Source: Platanthera guangdongensis (lineage: Eukaryota > Streptophyta > Magnoliopsida > Asparagales > Orchidaceae). Taken from it: DNA of 64,000 nt. The stretch covers positions 164,670,720 through 164,734,719 of the forward strand of contig CM077162.1 in the NCBI GenBank assembly GCA_039583875.1, read 5' to 3'. Below, in pieces: positions 33,666 through 45,641 of this stretch (its first letter is position 1; each line of letters opens with the position of its first letter). The position numbers were made by a program, and so were the translations under genes. Under the pieces are notes generated by a model. It had not been told where the DNA came from, ran no database searches, and was given only the letters and a program-made list of their open reading frames with translations.

Positions 33666-33796
33666 TTTCAGACAGTTACATATATTTCAAGAAGTGACTG
33701 GATGACATGACAGCTGCCATTCCAGCCGGTCTACTTCAACTATCAGAGATGTCAGAAAGCCGTTAGAAACCGGATCAGCCGGTCACCATGAAGAAG

Positions 33797-33810
33797 GCCT
33801 ATATATAGGC
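33797..33810 (+). promoter_or_regulatory. TATA region of Copia-B 5' LTR
   Basis: GCCTATATATAGGC is a perfect 14-bp palindrome containing TATATATA, directly after the array. The 3' LTR has it at about 44722-44735. Confidence 0.75.
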
Positions 33811-34714
33811 TTATACTGTCAACAGAAAGAGATGATCAACACATCAAAGAGATTAACAACAAGTGATCAACAATCTAAGAAGAAGATCTAGCTATTCATT
33901 GAAGAATCAAGTGAAGATCTAAGAAGTTGGAGAGAGAGAGCTCCTTCTAAGAAGACAACCGTTGGAACCAGGCTGTGAAGAAGGGTTCAGACCTAGTTCT
34001 GAATCTTAAGTTGCAGTGATTGAAGATCAGCTGTAGAGAATCAATCCTATTGTGTTCTACATTCAAGAAGCTTTGAAGAAAGCCAAGTGAGATTGTTCTC
34101 AGCAGAGTTCATTCAAGAACTCGTCAAGAACCTATCAACTCATCTCTCTATTCAAAGTTGTAGGTATATACACTTTGTATTTTAAATTTCTTGTAGGATC
34201 CTTAGGGATCTGAGTTGTAAGACTGCAATTATAAAGGCTGAGTGGTAGGGCCTGTGTGCCTGAGTGTAGGAGAACTATTTCTCTGAGTGTAGGCCTGTTG
34301 TGGCTGAGTGTAGGACTTGTGGCTGAGTGTAGGCCTTGTGGCTGAGTGTAGGCCTTGTGGCTAAGTGTAGGTCTTTGGAGAAGACTGAGTTGTAGGGCCT
34401 TGGGCCTGAGCTATAGGAACCTGTTTGGGGTTCTGAGTGTAAGATCTGAGGATCTGAGATAGTGGAGGAGTTTGGCCGAATCTAGTACACTACTAGATAG
34501 GCGAAGGGGGAAAGTGGATGTACCCAAACCTTGGGGAACCACTATAAATCTGTGTGTTCACTGTGTGTGTGTTTGATGTTGTGATTGCTGATTGATTTCT
34601 GTGAAGTAGTGATTATAACTCTGTGATATAATCTGATTTCTGCCTAAAAAGTTCAAAAAGATTTAGTCACCTATTCACCCCCCCTCCAGGTGATTAGGTA
34701 CAATTTCTTTCAAG

Positions 34715-34730
34715 TGGTATCAAAGCAAGG
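34715..34730 (+). other. Copia-B primer-binding site
   Basis: TGGTATCAAAGCAAGG starts two bases after the LTR. It has one change (A for G) from the canonical tRNA-Met PBS. Confidence 0.88.
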
Positions 34731-34816
34731 TTACTTAAAAAGGACTTAACTGTCTGATTAGATCCTGTTGGCAGATTCATTATAAGTCAAGTGCAGAATC
34801 AAGAAAATCAAGAAAC

Positions 34817-36853
34817 ATGGGTCTAACAGAGAATCATAAGGAACTTAGATCCATGAAGTTGCCCATTTGCAGAAAAGAAATTTTTGGCATCTGGAAAGAA
34901 AGGGTGAGACTATTTATGGAAGCCTCAGACCCTAGAATTTACATCACAGTTAAAGAAGGGCCATATGTGCCTATGAAGGTTTCAGTCCTGGATGCAAATA
35001 AGAGAACACCTAAAGACTTCTCTGAAATGACAAAAGATGAGATAATTCTAGCCACAATGGACAAGAGGGCTCAGAATATCATTGTGAGTGCCATAGATGA
35101 TGCTACCTTTCAGAACTTGATACACTGTAAGACATCTAAGGAGATATGGGATACTCTTATAGTGTACATGGAGGGTTCAGAAGAAGTGAGACAGGACATA
35201 AAGTCTTTGTTAAACCAAGAATATGAAAGTTTCAAGCAAGGTAGGTCTGATAGTATAACAGAATGCTATAAGAAGTTCTATAGGATTGTCAATGAGCTAA
35301 TGTCCTATGGAAGAGAATTCAGTAATTATGAGCTAAATGATAAGTTCTTGAGGTCCCTAACAAAGGATTGGGACACCAAGATCTGTGCCATTAGGGAAAT
35401 GGCCAAGTTAGCAGATATTCCTCCTCCAACTTTGTTTGGAAAACTGCTATCCTATGAAATGCAGTTGATGGTAAGGAAAGAAGAGGAGAAGACTACCAGA
35501 ATTGAGAATAAAGAAAGAACAGTGGCATTCAAGACAGAAGCCACCAGAAAATACAGAAGTAAGTCTCCATCTCCACCTCCAAAAGTGGCTGAGACTGAGT
35601 CAGATGATTCAGAAAGCAGAAAGTCTGAAAGCAGTGAAAGTGATGAGCACTTTGCAACATTCACAAGAAACTTTCAGAAGTTTCTAAAGAAGAAACAGTG
35701 GAGGTCAAATCCATCCACTTCACAGGGAAAAGATGACTATTATCAGAACAAGAAGTCATCAAAGAAAGACAGGAGAAAGACCAAGTCAAGCAAAGCAATT
35801 TTATCAAAAATAGTTTGCTATTGATGTAACAGACAATGACATGTTATTGCTGACTGTCCTGAGAAAAGGAAAGAGTCTAATGATAAGAAAAAGACTCAAT
35901 TCAAGGGCAAGAAGGAAAGGTCTTTTGTTGCCAAGAAGGACAAAGGCCTGTCAGACATGTCTTATTCAGAAACTGAGTCAGAAGTTGAAGCTTACATAGG
36001 ACTATATGCTGAAGAAGAGGAAGAGGAGTTCATCCAGATAATGAACTCCATATATGAGCAAGAGGACATTCAATATAAAGGACTGATGGCCTTAACAGAA
36101 GGTGATAAAATCCAGGAGCAGCCTGGACCTAGTAAGGTACAAAATTGTTCTTTAAGTTCAATTTCTAGTGTTAGTTCTGATTCAGTTACATCAGCATCAA
36201 ATGATGCCAGTGGATCTGAATCAGAAGGGGATATTCATCAATTGATTGATGAATATAGAGTTCTGTTGCAAGCTTTTAAGAAGAGCAAGTCCCTAGCCAA
36301 GAGTCAGGCAAAGGAAATTGCTAGTCTCAAAGTTGCTGCAACTGATTTTGAGAAGATGATTGATCAAAAACTAAATGAAATAGCCAGACTGAAGCACATA
36401 ACTGTGATTCAGATGGGGACTATAACATTTAAGAATGATCAAATCAGAAGTCTGGAGATTAGTCTTCAGAAGGAGAGAGACATTGTTGAAAGGTTTTCTA
36501 AACCTAAGTCTGTTCTACCTTTGATTGATGAGTTTATACCTCACAAGGGTAAAACTGGATTGGGGTTTACTAACCCTGCTAGGACTGTCAAGTCCAAGTC
36601 TAAGGGCAAAGCCCCAGCTCTCAACAAGCCAGCTGTAGATAAAACAGCTAGGGATGTACCTAAGCAAAGGTACGATAGATTTGAGTGCTGGTGCTGTGGC
36701 AAGGTAGGCCACTTTGCTATAGACTGTTGGCACAATTCTAGTGCCAAGTTGAGTAGCAAACTGCCTGTTGGAAGACCTACAGGTAGCTTTGTTAAGAGGC
36801 AAACTAACCAGCACCAAGGACCCAAGAATTCTTTGGGTTCTAAGGTCAATTAA
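34817..36853 (+). pseudogene. Copia-B gag
   Basis: ATG at 34817. UBN2-type domain (IFGIWKERVRLFMEASDP; LNDKFLRSLTKDWDTKICAIRE), a Ser-Pro segment, then the first zinc knuckle, which is destroyed by two TGA codons (35822-35824 and 35837-35839; Copia-C keeps the Cys and Gly codons there). An acidic region, a coiled coil (about 36240-36500) and an intact second knuckle CWCCGKVGHFAIDC (about 36688-36729) follow. The frame ends KVN-TAA at 36851-36853. Apart from the two stops the frame is continuous over about 679 codons. Confidence 0.9.
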
Positions 36854-36868
36854 TCTGTTTTGCAGGTG
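36851..36868 (+). promoter_or_regulatory. Stop plus 3' splice-site-like sequence at Copia-B gag-pol boundary
   Basis: TAATCTGTTTTGCAG|GTGAGT: the gag stop overlaps a TTAAT branch-point-like motif, followed by a T-rich run and TTGCAG. Pol continues in the same phase after AG. Confidence 0.45.
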
Positions 36869-39800
36869 AGTCCAAGTGGCCATGCCCCAATATGGTACTT
36901 GGACAGTGGATGCTCCAGACATATGACTGGAACTAGGGGATTGCTAAAGGACTACACACCTATCAAGGATGGTCCTAAAGTCACCTTTGGTGGTTCTGAA
37001 AAAGGAATTATCAAGGGTTTTGGTAACATTTCTAGCACCCATATAATAGTTACTCAAGTGGCTTATGTTAAAGGTTTGAAACATAACCTTATTAGTATAA
37101 GTCAATTGAGTGATTTAGGATATGACATCTCATTTGTCAAAGATGGTTGTCATATCAGGAGATCAAATGATCAAGAGATCATTTTGACTGGTTACAGAAA
37201 AAGAAATGTCTATTGTCTAGACATTATGAGTGAGAACAATACTTCTCCAGTGTGTCTTGTAGCTGATGAGAAAGTCTCTCATTGTGTCAAATGGCACAAG
37301 AGGCTAGCCCATCTCAACTACAAGACAATTGGCCAACTCTTTAGCAAAGAGTTAGTGAGGAATGGTACTCAAGTTAAGTGTATTAAAGATGGAATATGCT
37401 CAGCTTGTCAAAAGGGCAAGCAGACTAGATCCACCTTTAATAGCATTGAAAACAAAGATGCTGTGAGGTGTTTATACCTCTTGCATATGGATCTCTTTGG
37501 TCCTATGCCAGTTCGCAGCCTAGGTAGGAAGGTCTATACCTTTGTGGTTGTAGATGACTACTCAAGGTTTTCCTGGGTGTTCTTCCTTAGACAGAAATCT
37601 GAAACACCTAGTATCTTCTATAGCTTTGTCAAACAAATTCAGAATGAACTAGACAGTATAGTGGTCAAAATAAGAAGTGACCATGGTACTGAATTCCAGT
37701 CTGATAGTATGACAAAACTATGTGAAGAATTTGGGATATTTCAGGAATTTTCTTCACCAAGAACACCTCAGCAAAATGGCATTGCTGAGAGTAAAAATAG
37801 AACCTTGATTGAGGCTGGTAGAACCCTATTAAGTGACACATCTCTCCCAGAATATTTCTAGGCTGAGGCAGTTAATACTGTATGCCATGTAATTAATAGG
37901 GCCACCATTACTAAAAACCACAATAAGACCCCCTATGAGATTGTGAAAGGCAAAAAATCAAACCTATCCTACTTCAGGATCTTTGGTTGTAAGTGCTTTA
38001 TACTTAACAATGGAAAGTCTTACTTGACTAAGTTTGCTGCCAAATCCCAAGAGGGAATTTTTGTTGGGTACAGCAATAACAGTAAGGCTTATAGAGTCTA
38101 CAACTTGTCTACTCAAGTTGTAGAAGAGTCAGTACATGTAGTATTTGATGAAGCTAGACTTATTAACCATGAGTTGACTAGCAGTATTTGCAGCTCCACA
38201 GGTGTGACTAAGAAAATGGACAAGCTCACTATTGAAGAAGGATCTACTGCAAGTCAGCATGTAGATGATAGTGGCTGCTGTCCAGTGGGAGTACTACATG
38301 TACCTAATGCAGAAGAAGTCCAAGGAGTGCAGCAAGACGAAGAAGCTGAAGGAGTTCAACCTGAAGTTAGGATGCCTCCAGCTAATAGGCATCTAAGAGA
38401 TCATCCAGTAGATCAAATCATTGGTGATCTAAGACAAGGGGTACAAACAAGGAGTAGAAATCTGAGTGCAGCACTCTACTCCAGTTTTCTATCCCAAGTT
38501 GAGCCAAAGAAATTTGAAGAAGACATCCTAGACCCTCATTGGATTGAGGCAATGCAAGAGGAGCTGAATCAGTTCAAGAGGTGCAAAGTCTGGGAGCTTG
38601 TTCCTAAACCGAAAGACCACAACATAATTAGGACCAAGTGGATCTTTAGGAACAAGATGGATGAACATGGAGTAATTATTAAGAACAAAGCAAGACTGGT
38701 TGCTAAGGGATATAGGCAGGAAGAAGGTATTGACTTTGATCAAACCTTTGCTCCAGTAGCCAGACTGGAAGCCATAAGAATGTTCCTGGCCTATGCAACC
38801 TATCAAGGATTTAAAGTATACCAAATGAATGTGAAATCAGCCTTTCTGAATGGTAATCTAAAGGAAGAGGTCTATTTGGAATAGCCATCAGGTTTTGTTG
38901 ATTCAACTCAACCTAATTATGTCTATAGACTTAGGAAGGCTTTGTATGGGTTAAAATAAGCCCCTAGGGCTTGGTATGAAACCCTGTCTAGTGTCCTCAT
39001 TGAGAATAAGTTCACAAGGGGGAAAATAGACAAGACTCTATTCCTTAGGGAATCCAGAGGCAAGATCATACTAGTCCAAATATATGTAGATGACATAATA
39101 TTTGGGTCTACTGAAAGTAGTCTTTACAAAAAGTTTGCAAAACTTAAGCAAAGACAATTTGAGATGAGCAGTATGGGGGAACTTAAGTTCTTCTTGGGTC
39201 TCCAAGTTAGACAGACTGAGAATGGTTTATCCATATGCCAGTCTAAGTTCACCCTAGAACTGATAAGGAAGTATGGTATGGATTCATCCAGTACCATGAA
39301 GACTCCTATGAGGTCAAGTATGTCTCTTAGCAAAGATGATGCAGGGAAACCTGTAGATGAGACTTTGTATAGAGGGATAGTTGGCTCCCTACTCTATTTG
39401 ACTGCAAGTAGACTAGATATCATGTATGCTACATGTGTTTGTGCTAGGTACCAAACATGCCCTAAAGAGTCTCATTTGACAGCAATCAAAAGAATACTGA
39501 GATATCTTAAGGGCACACCTTATCTAGGCCTTTGGTACCCTAGGAATGGAGACTTTGAACTGATAGGTTATTCAGATGCAGATTTTGCAGGCTGCAAAGA
39601 AGATAGGAAGAGTACAACTGGTACCTGTCAATTCCTAGGTGGAAGACTGATTTCATGGAGTAGCAAAAAGCAAACAAGTGTGGCTATCTCCACTACAGAA
39701 TCAGAATATGTGGCTGCAGGAAGTTGCTGTGCTCAACTTCTATGGATACAACATCAGCTTGAGGATTATGGTATTCAAGTAAGTAGAACTCCACTATTTT

Positions 39801-40027
39801 GTGATTCTACTACTGCTATATCAATTGCAAACAATCATGTTTCCCATAGTAGAACTAAACACATTGAAATAAAATATCATTTTCTAAGGGAACATGTACA
39901 AAAAGACGGTATTTCACTGGAGTATGTTAATACAGATAATCAACTAGCTGACATGTATACTAAGCCCCTAAAAGAAACCAAGTTCAATAGGTTTAAAATT
40001 AAATTAGGTATGATAAACTTAGAATAA
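36866..40027 (+). pseudogene. Copia-B pol
   Basis: One frame to the TAA at 40025-40027, with stops TAG 37859-37861, TAG 38882-38884 and TAA 38957-38959. Protease WYLDSGCSRHMTG, integrase zinc region WHKRLAHLN...CSACQKGKQ, core HMDLFGP / RSDHGTEF / NGIAESKN with the DDE spacing preserved (35 residues between the last two), RT with [14 protein letters not shown] at about 39085, RNase H YSDADFAG and TKHIEIKYHFLREHV. The first stop replaces the Trp of YFWAEAVN, and Copia-C has the identical stop. The enzyme active sites are intact, so damage is by point stops. Confidence 0.93.
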
Positions 40028-40056
40028 GTTTACAGAAATGGCTAAGTAAAATAGTG

Positions 40057-40500
40057 TCGACACACAGAGTTGTCTGTGTCGAGACAGAGAATTGGTGTCG
40101 ACACTTCAGAGAAAAGGTGTCGACACATCTAGGAAGTTGGTGTCGACACTTCAGAAAATTAGTGTCGACACATGACAGGTAGGTGTCGACACATCCAAGG
40201 TGGTGTCAACACTTAGACTTTATGCAGAATTAGAGAAATAAAGTCTCGACTATGTGTCAAGCTGAGTGGTGTCTACACATAAACAAGTGTCGACACATAT
40301 ATTCTGTTAACTAAACTTATGTAGACATATAGGTGTCGAGACATTATAAGTCTGTGTCGACACTTTTCAACTGTGTCGACACAATTTGAGTTTGTTAGCG
40401 CGGCCTTTCATCTTCAATCCTAGAAAGGTATAAATAGGATTTCTCCATTGTCTGTCGACACGCTCACCAAAGTTTCGAGACCAAACTTGTGTGTCGACAC
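40057..40500. repeat. Internal GTGTCGACAC array between pol and ORF2 of Copia-B
   Basis: About 15 GTGTCGACAC-type units, the same palindrome as in this element's LTRs but not a copy of the LTR sequence (the spacers differ). Two further copies lie downstream of the TATA box, just before the ORF2 ATG. Confidence 0.9.
40429..40437 (+). promoter_or_regulatory. Candidate internal TATA box for ORF2 (Copia-B)
   Basis: TATAAATAG directly after the internal array and about 105 bp before the ORF2 ATG (40535). Copia-C has the same at 60531-60539. Promoter activity is inferred. Confidence 0.6.
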
Positions 40501-40534
40501 CTCTCTTATCTCAATTCAAATTCTTCAAACCCTA

Positions 40535-43351
40535 ATGGCGCCCAAGCTCGAGGAGAACGTGAATGAAGGCTATGAACTGGTGCAGCATGCGTTTGATGAC
40601 GCAGAATCAGAGATCAAGGATGTGGTAACCCTAGTTGCAGACTCAGGGTTAGATTTTCTTGTTTCAGAGCCGACAAAGATATGGAAGAAAGAAGTATTAG
40701 AATTTCTGAATGGAGCAACCCTAGACGAATCTGGATTCAAGATAAAGTTAAGGGTTCATGGAGAAAAGGTGAAGATCTCACCTTAAAATCTGAGAAAGAT
40801 ACTTCAGTTACCAAGGACTAAGGAAGAAGAGAATGTTTCTGCTTCTAAAACTAGGGAAGCATTAACTTGGTGTGGTTTGGATTCCAATATGAAAATTGGA
40901 TCAGTGTTCAATAGAAAGGGGATGAACAACCAAGACAAATTTCTCTCAGAAATTGTTGGCAAGGTGATCTTGAGTAAGCCTGGAGGGCATGACAGGGTAT
41001 CAGCCCATATGTTCAGTCTCATGATAAGGATTATATTCACACTGCAAACTGATTGGTCTGTAGTAGTATTTGAGAAGATAAAGGAGAGCCTAAAGAAACC
41101 CAATTTGGGTAGGATACTAAGTCTTTACTTGGCTGGTAGTATACCAGAAGTATTGAGCCAAGTTGCTGGATCTAAAATAAATCACCTGAGGAAGATGGAC
41201 ATGAGACTCTTCTCAAGATGGGATAGGGTCTTGACCAAGGAATTGCCAACACCTGAAAAGGTAACACCTCAAAAGAAGAAGAAGAAGATAGCCCAGTGGC
41301 TCAAGAATCATCCAGCAGTTCAGAAGAGCATGTTGTCTTCACTCCTGATGAAGAAGACACTGGAGATGCTGGAAAGTCTCCAGCTCAACAAGATGATGCA
41401 GATAGGCAGGGGGAGCTACCACATGCTAGCCCTCTTCACCAGGATTCTATCCAGGGGGAGCCTCTAATAGTGGAAGAGCCAACTCCACTAGAAAGTGAAC
41501 AAGCCACTCAAATCATTCTTGAGGTACTCACTGAAATCAATAACTTAGTTTTCCCTATAGAGGATAATGTTTTGTCTGATTCATTAAATACTGTTAATCA
41601 GCAACCTTAGATTGATAGTCAACCCCCAGATGTTGTCATGGAGGACACATATGTTGCAGCTCAAGTTGTATCTGATAAAGTTGTTGATGAGATAAGGGAT
41701 TCTCCATCACAACCTCAACAAGAGTTTATAATGGAAGATCTCTTCCTTAATCTGGATCAAACAGACTTTGAGAAGGAAAGTGCTGCTGCTGAGGGGGAGA
41801 AGGCCCAAGTTGAGGGGGAGCAAGTGGAGCTTATAGAAGAAACTGCAAGGAAAGAGAGTGAGAAGCCAAAGGATGTTGAGGAGCTACCTAGGGAGAGGGT
41901 AGAAATAACCAGCACATCAGCTTCTGAAGATGAGGAGGCAGCAAGAGCTAAAAAAAAAAGTTTCAAGTCTTCAAGAGGAGTAGCCAGACTTACAAGAAAG
42001 CTCTGCAAACCATAGCACCATAGCCTGCACTATAACCAGCACCATCTGTAGATTATAGTTCACTGATGGTTGCCATGCAAAAAAAGCTTGATGAGCACAG
42101 GAAAGCCATAGAAACATATATGGATGAGGGGCATAAGTCTCTACAGTTTGATCTGGCCCAGGATATTAAGTCTATTAGATTTGAGATGAATCTAAATAAG
42201 AAGGAGATGACTGACTGCTTCTACAAGGGAGGGAATGCAGTAGTCTATCTAGCAACTCATCAAGAGAAATTTAAAGCTCAAGTGGATGAACTTGAAGTAA
42301 AGCAAGGATATGTACTGGAGAATCAAATCAGAATGAATGATAACTTGACAGCTTCTCACAATGTTATTGTCACTGAACTTAAGAGTATAACAACTGCCCA
42401 GAATGTAGCCCTGACTACTGCCAAAGAGGAATTTGATAAAGAATTGCAAGAGAGCCTCACTACTGTAACTTCTGCCATTCAAGATTCCCAGAAGCTCCTC
42501 ACTGAAAAGTTCCAAAGGTTGAAACCTTTTTACAAGGATGGAGTCAATTACCTAAATGCACAAATCAGATTTCAGAAAGATGATCTAAGAGATCACATAG
42601 AAAGAGAAGTCATAAAGGGGGAGAGGGTGTTAGTCAAAGAGGCTCTGATCATGCAAAGTGGATTTCTAATTCTATCAGAGCTACTCTTGGTTATCCTCCT
42701 TTATGTGATGATGATAATGTTGTTGAGTCTGTGATTAATCCTGCCTATCTTGGAGGTGAGCAAGCTGAAGTAGCTCAGGTGATCTATCCTCCACCAGACT
42801 TTGATATGGTACAAGCTGATATACAGTCAATGTATAGCCCACCTGAGGGACAGCAAAATGTCATTATATAAAAGGTGGTTCAGCCAGTATCTGAGGCTAT
42901 ACAAGAAGCTATACTGAAAGAACAAGAAGCCAGATTGTCTAAGAAGAGGTTCAGAGAGCAAGCTGAACAAAGGCCTGATTTTGAACAGTGGAGCCCCACT
43001 TCAAGGAATATTATCTTAACTGCATGGAAGGCTGCCAAAGATAATATTCAAGATAGAAACAAGTAGTTTTCTGAATTGGAATGGAGGAAGCATGAGACCA
43101 GACAAGAAGCCATTGCGCAATACAGGAGAAAGGCTAAGATGGGAAAGCTACCTCCTACTGCCCAGGAGCCTAGCAAGTACTTTCCCAAGACTTATCATTA
43201 CTTTGAGAGGCAGAAGATTAAAGCTGAAGAGCAGAAGAAAAAGGATCTTAAAGGCAAGAAGCCTGCTGCTGCTGAAGATGCTGAAGCCCCTGTGCAAGCA
43301 AAGATACAGTCTGGCAAGGGCATAGTTATCAAGGAGGCTGAGCAGGAATAG
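40535..43351 (+). pseudogene. Copia-B ORF2, unidentified post-pol protein, disrupted
   Basis: I do not recognise a defined family. The frame starts MAPKLEENVNEGYELVQHAFDD and would be about 939 codons. N-terminal part (about residues 1-240): conserved in Copia-C and more weakly in Copia-A (KVILSKPGGHDRVSAHMFSLM...NLGRILSLYLAGSIPEV). Middle: acidic Glu/Ser-rich. C-terminal third: long charged helices likely to form coiled coils (about 42070-42640), ending in a Lys-rich tail. No clear membrane segment. Lesions: TAA 40784-40786, frameshift near 41280, TAG 41608-41610, frameshifts near 41955 (A-run) and 42640, TAG 43064-43066. Sireviruses often carry an env-like ORF here. A regulatory role is possible but unproven. 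Confidence 0.75.
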
Positions 43352-43613
43352 AATAGAATTTATCTTTAGTTTACAGTTGTAATCTTTTGATGTTAAACAT
43401 TCTATAAACTTTTGTATAACGAATTTGACAAAGTTGTTAGAACAATGTGATGTGTGAAAACTCTATTACATATTTGTTCTGAGATATATGTGTGTACATG
43501 TTTTGTTTAATACATGTTTATGTACTTTCCCTGATTGCATAATCCTGTTTTGCATCATTCTGTAATTTTGTTATGTATGATGTATATCATTGACTAAGTG
43601 TTATGACTTCTCC

Positions 43614-43627
43614 AAATAGGGGGAGAT
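43614..43627 (+). other. Copia-B polypurine tract
   Basis: AAATAGGGGGAGAT immediately before TGTTGGG. About 260 bp of AT-rich non-coding sequence separate it from ORF2. Confidence 0.85.
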
Positions 43628-45641
43628 TGTTGGGTACATTGGTTTAAATGTACCTGATTTGAAGAAGCCTCACCCCACTCAATGATATACATCAAAATGT
43701 ATTTGATGTATTTTGAGTTGCCTTGTGCAGGTTAAGTATTTGCAGGGAAAGCTGAAAGTTTTCTAATTCCATGTGTCGACACCCAGGAGCAAAGTGTCGA
43801 CACTTAAGAAGACTTATGTCGACACCCAGGCAAGTAGTGTCGACACTTGGAGTAATTGTGTCGACACCAGGGATGCAGAGTCGACACCAGACAGAAAGTG
43901 TCGACACATACAGGTTATGTCGACACTCAATGAAGAAAAGTCCAGTGAAGCTGTGTCGACACTTAACAGCAGTGTCGACACCTAGAGGAACTGTGTCTAC
44001 ATCAGAAAGTGTCGACACTTGGAGGCTGTGTCGACACTCAGCAAAAGTCAGCAGAGTCCAAGTATAAGTGTCGACATAATAAAGAATGTGTCGACCCTCA
44101 GCAGAAGACTCAACACATGAAGAAAGTGTCGACACTAGGAGGCTGTGTCGACACTCAGCAAAGTTCAACAAAAATTCTAAGTACAAGTGTCGACACAAAT
44201 GAGATGTGTCAACACGCAGCCAAAGTCTCAACAGAAGAAGAATGTGTCGACACAAGGAGCAGTGTCGACACTCAGCAAGTATCAACACAGAAGGCATGTG
44301 TCGACACCAAGAAGATGTGTCGACACTGAACAAGTTCAACACATGAAGATGTGTCGACACAAAGGAGGTGTGTCGACACTTACAACAATTCAACTAAGTA
44401 CTGAAGAATAAGAAGTTGTGTCGACACACAATATCAGTGTCAACACATGATGAAGAAGATGTGTCGAGAAGTAAAATCTACAACACAAGGAGTTGTGTCG
44501 ACACCTTGAAGGCAAGTGTCGACACTTAGTCTACTTGTGTCGACACTTAGTCTATAAGTGTCGACACTTAAAGACAGACTGTCTCAACACTTTCAGACAG
44601 TTACATATATTTCAAGAAGTGACTGGATGACATGATAGCTGCCATTCCAGCCGGTCTACTGCAATTGTCAGAGATGTCAGAAAGCCGTTAGAAACCGGAT
44701 CAGCCGGTCACCAAGAAGAAGGCCTATATATAGGCTTATACTGTCAACAGAAAGAGATGATCAACAAATCAAAGAGATTAACAACAAGTGATCAACAATC
44801 TAAGAAGAAGATCTAGCTATTCATTGAAGAATCAAGTGAAGATCTAAGAAGTTGGAGAGAGAGAGCTCCTTCCAAGAAGACAGCCGTTGGAACCAGGCTG
44901 TGAAGAAGGGTTCAGACCTAGTTCTGAATCTTAAGTTGCAGTGATTGAAGTTCAGCTCCAGAGAATCAATCCTATTGTGTTCTACATTCAAGAAGCTTTG
45001 AAGAAAGCCAAGTGAGATTGTTCTCAGCAGAGTTCATTCAAGAACTCATCAAGAACCTATCAACTCATCTCTCTATTCAGAGTTGTAGGTATATACACTT
45101 TGTATTTTAAATTTCTTGTAGGATCCTTAGGTATCTGAGTTGTAAGCCTGCAATTATAAAGGCTGAGTGGTAGGGCATGTGTGCCTGAGTGTAGGAGAAC
45201 TATTTCTCTGAGTGTAGGCCTGTTGTGGCTGAGTGTAGGCCTTGTGGCTGAGTGTAGGCCTTGTGGCTGAGTGTAGGCCTTGTAGCTGAGTGTAGGTCTT
45301 TGGAGAAGACTGAGTTGTAGGGCCTTGGGCCTGAGCTGTAGGAACCTGTTTGGGGTTCTGAGTGTAAGATCTGAGGATCTGAGATAGTGGAGGAGTTTGG
45401 CCGAATCTAGTACACTACTAGATAGGCGAAGGGGGAAAGTGGATGTACCCAAACATTGGGGAACCACTATAAATCTGTGTGTTCACTGTGTGTATGTTTG
45501 ATGCTGTGATTGCTGATTGATTTTTGTGAAGTAGTGATTATAACTCTGTGATATAATCTGATTTCTGCCTAAAAAGTTCAAAAAGATTTAGTCACCTATT
45601 CACCCCCCCCCCCTCTAGGTGATTAGGTACAATTTCTTTCA
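43628..45641 (+). repeat. Copia-B 3' LTR
   Basis: 2014 bp and colinear with the 5' LTR, with one extra repeat unit in the array and a longer C-run (45603-45613) near the end. Divergence from the 5' LTR is a few percent by eye. Confidence 0.95.

Larger units (their letters stand above)
32722..34712 (+). repeat. Copia-B 5' LTR
   Basis: U3 is dominated by GTGTCGACAC palindromes (32868-33665), followed by a palindromic TATA region GCCTATATATAGGC (33797-33810). Downstream are tandem copies of GCTGAGTGTAGGCCTTGTG (about 34297-34380) and a TCACCT (34669-34674) / AGGTGA (34688-34693) stem around a C-rich loop before the LTR end. Confidence 0.95.
32722..45641 (+). mobile_element. Copia-B: Sirevirus-like element with ORF2 and GTGTCGACAC arrays
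   Basis: LTRs of 1991 and 2014 bp (TGTTGGGTACATTGG...TTTCTTTCA), PBS, gag, pol, internal palindrome array, ORF2, purine tract. Flanks GAGGC and GAGTC form a target duplication with one mismatch, inside the RT of Copia-A. Several stops and shifts; not autonomous. Confidence 0.95.
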
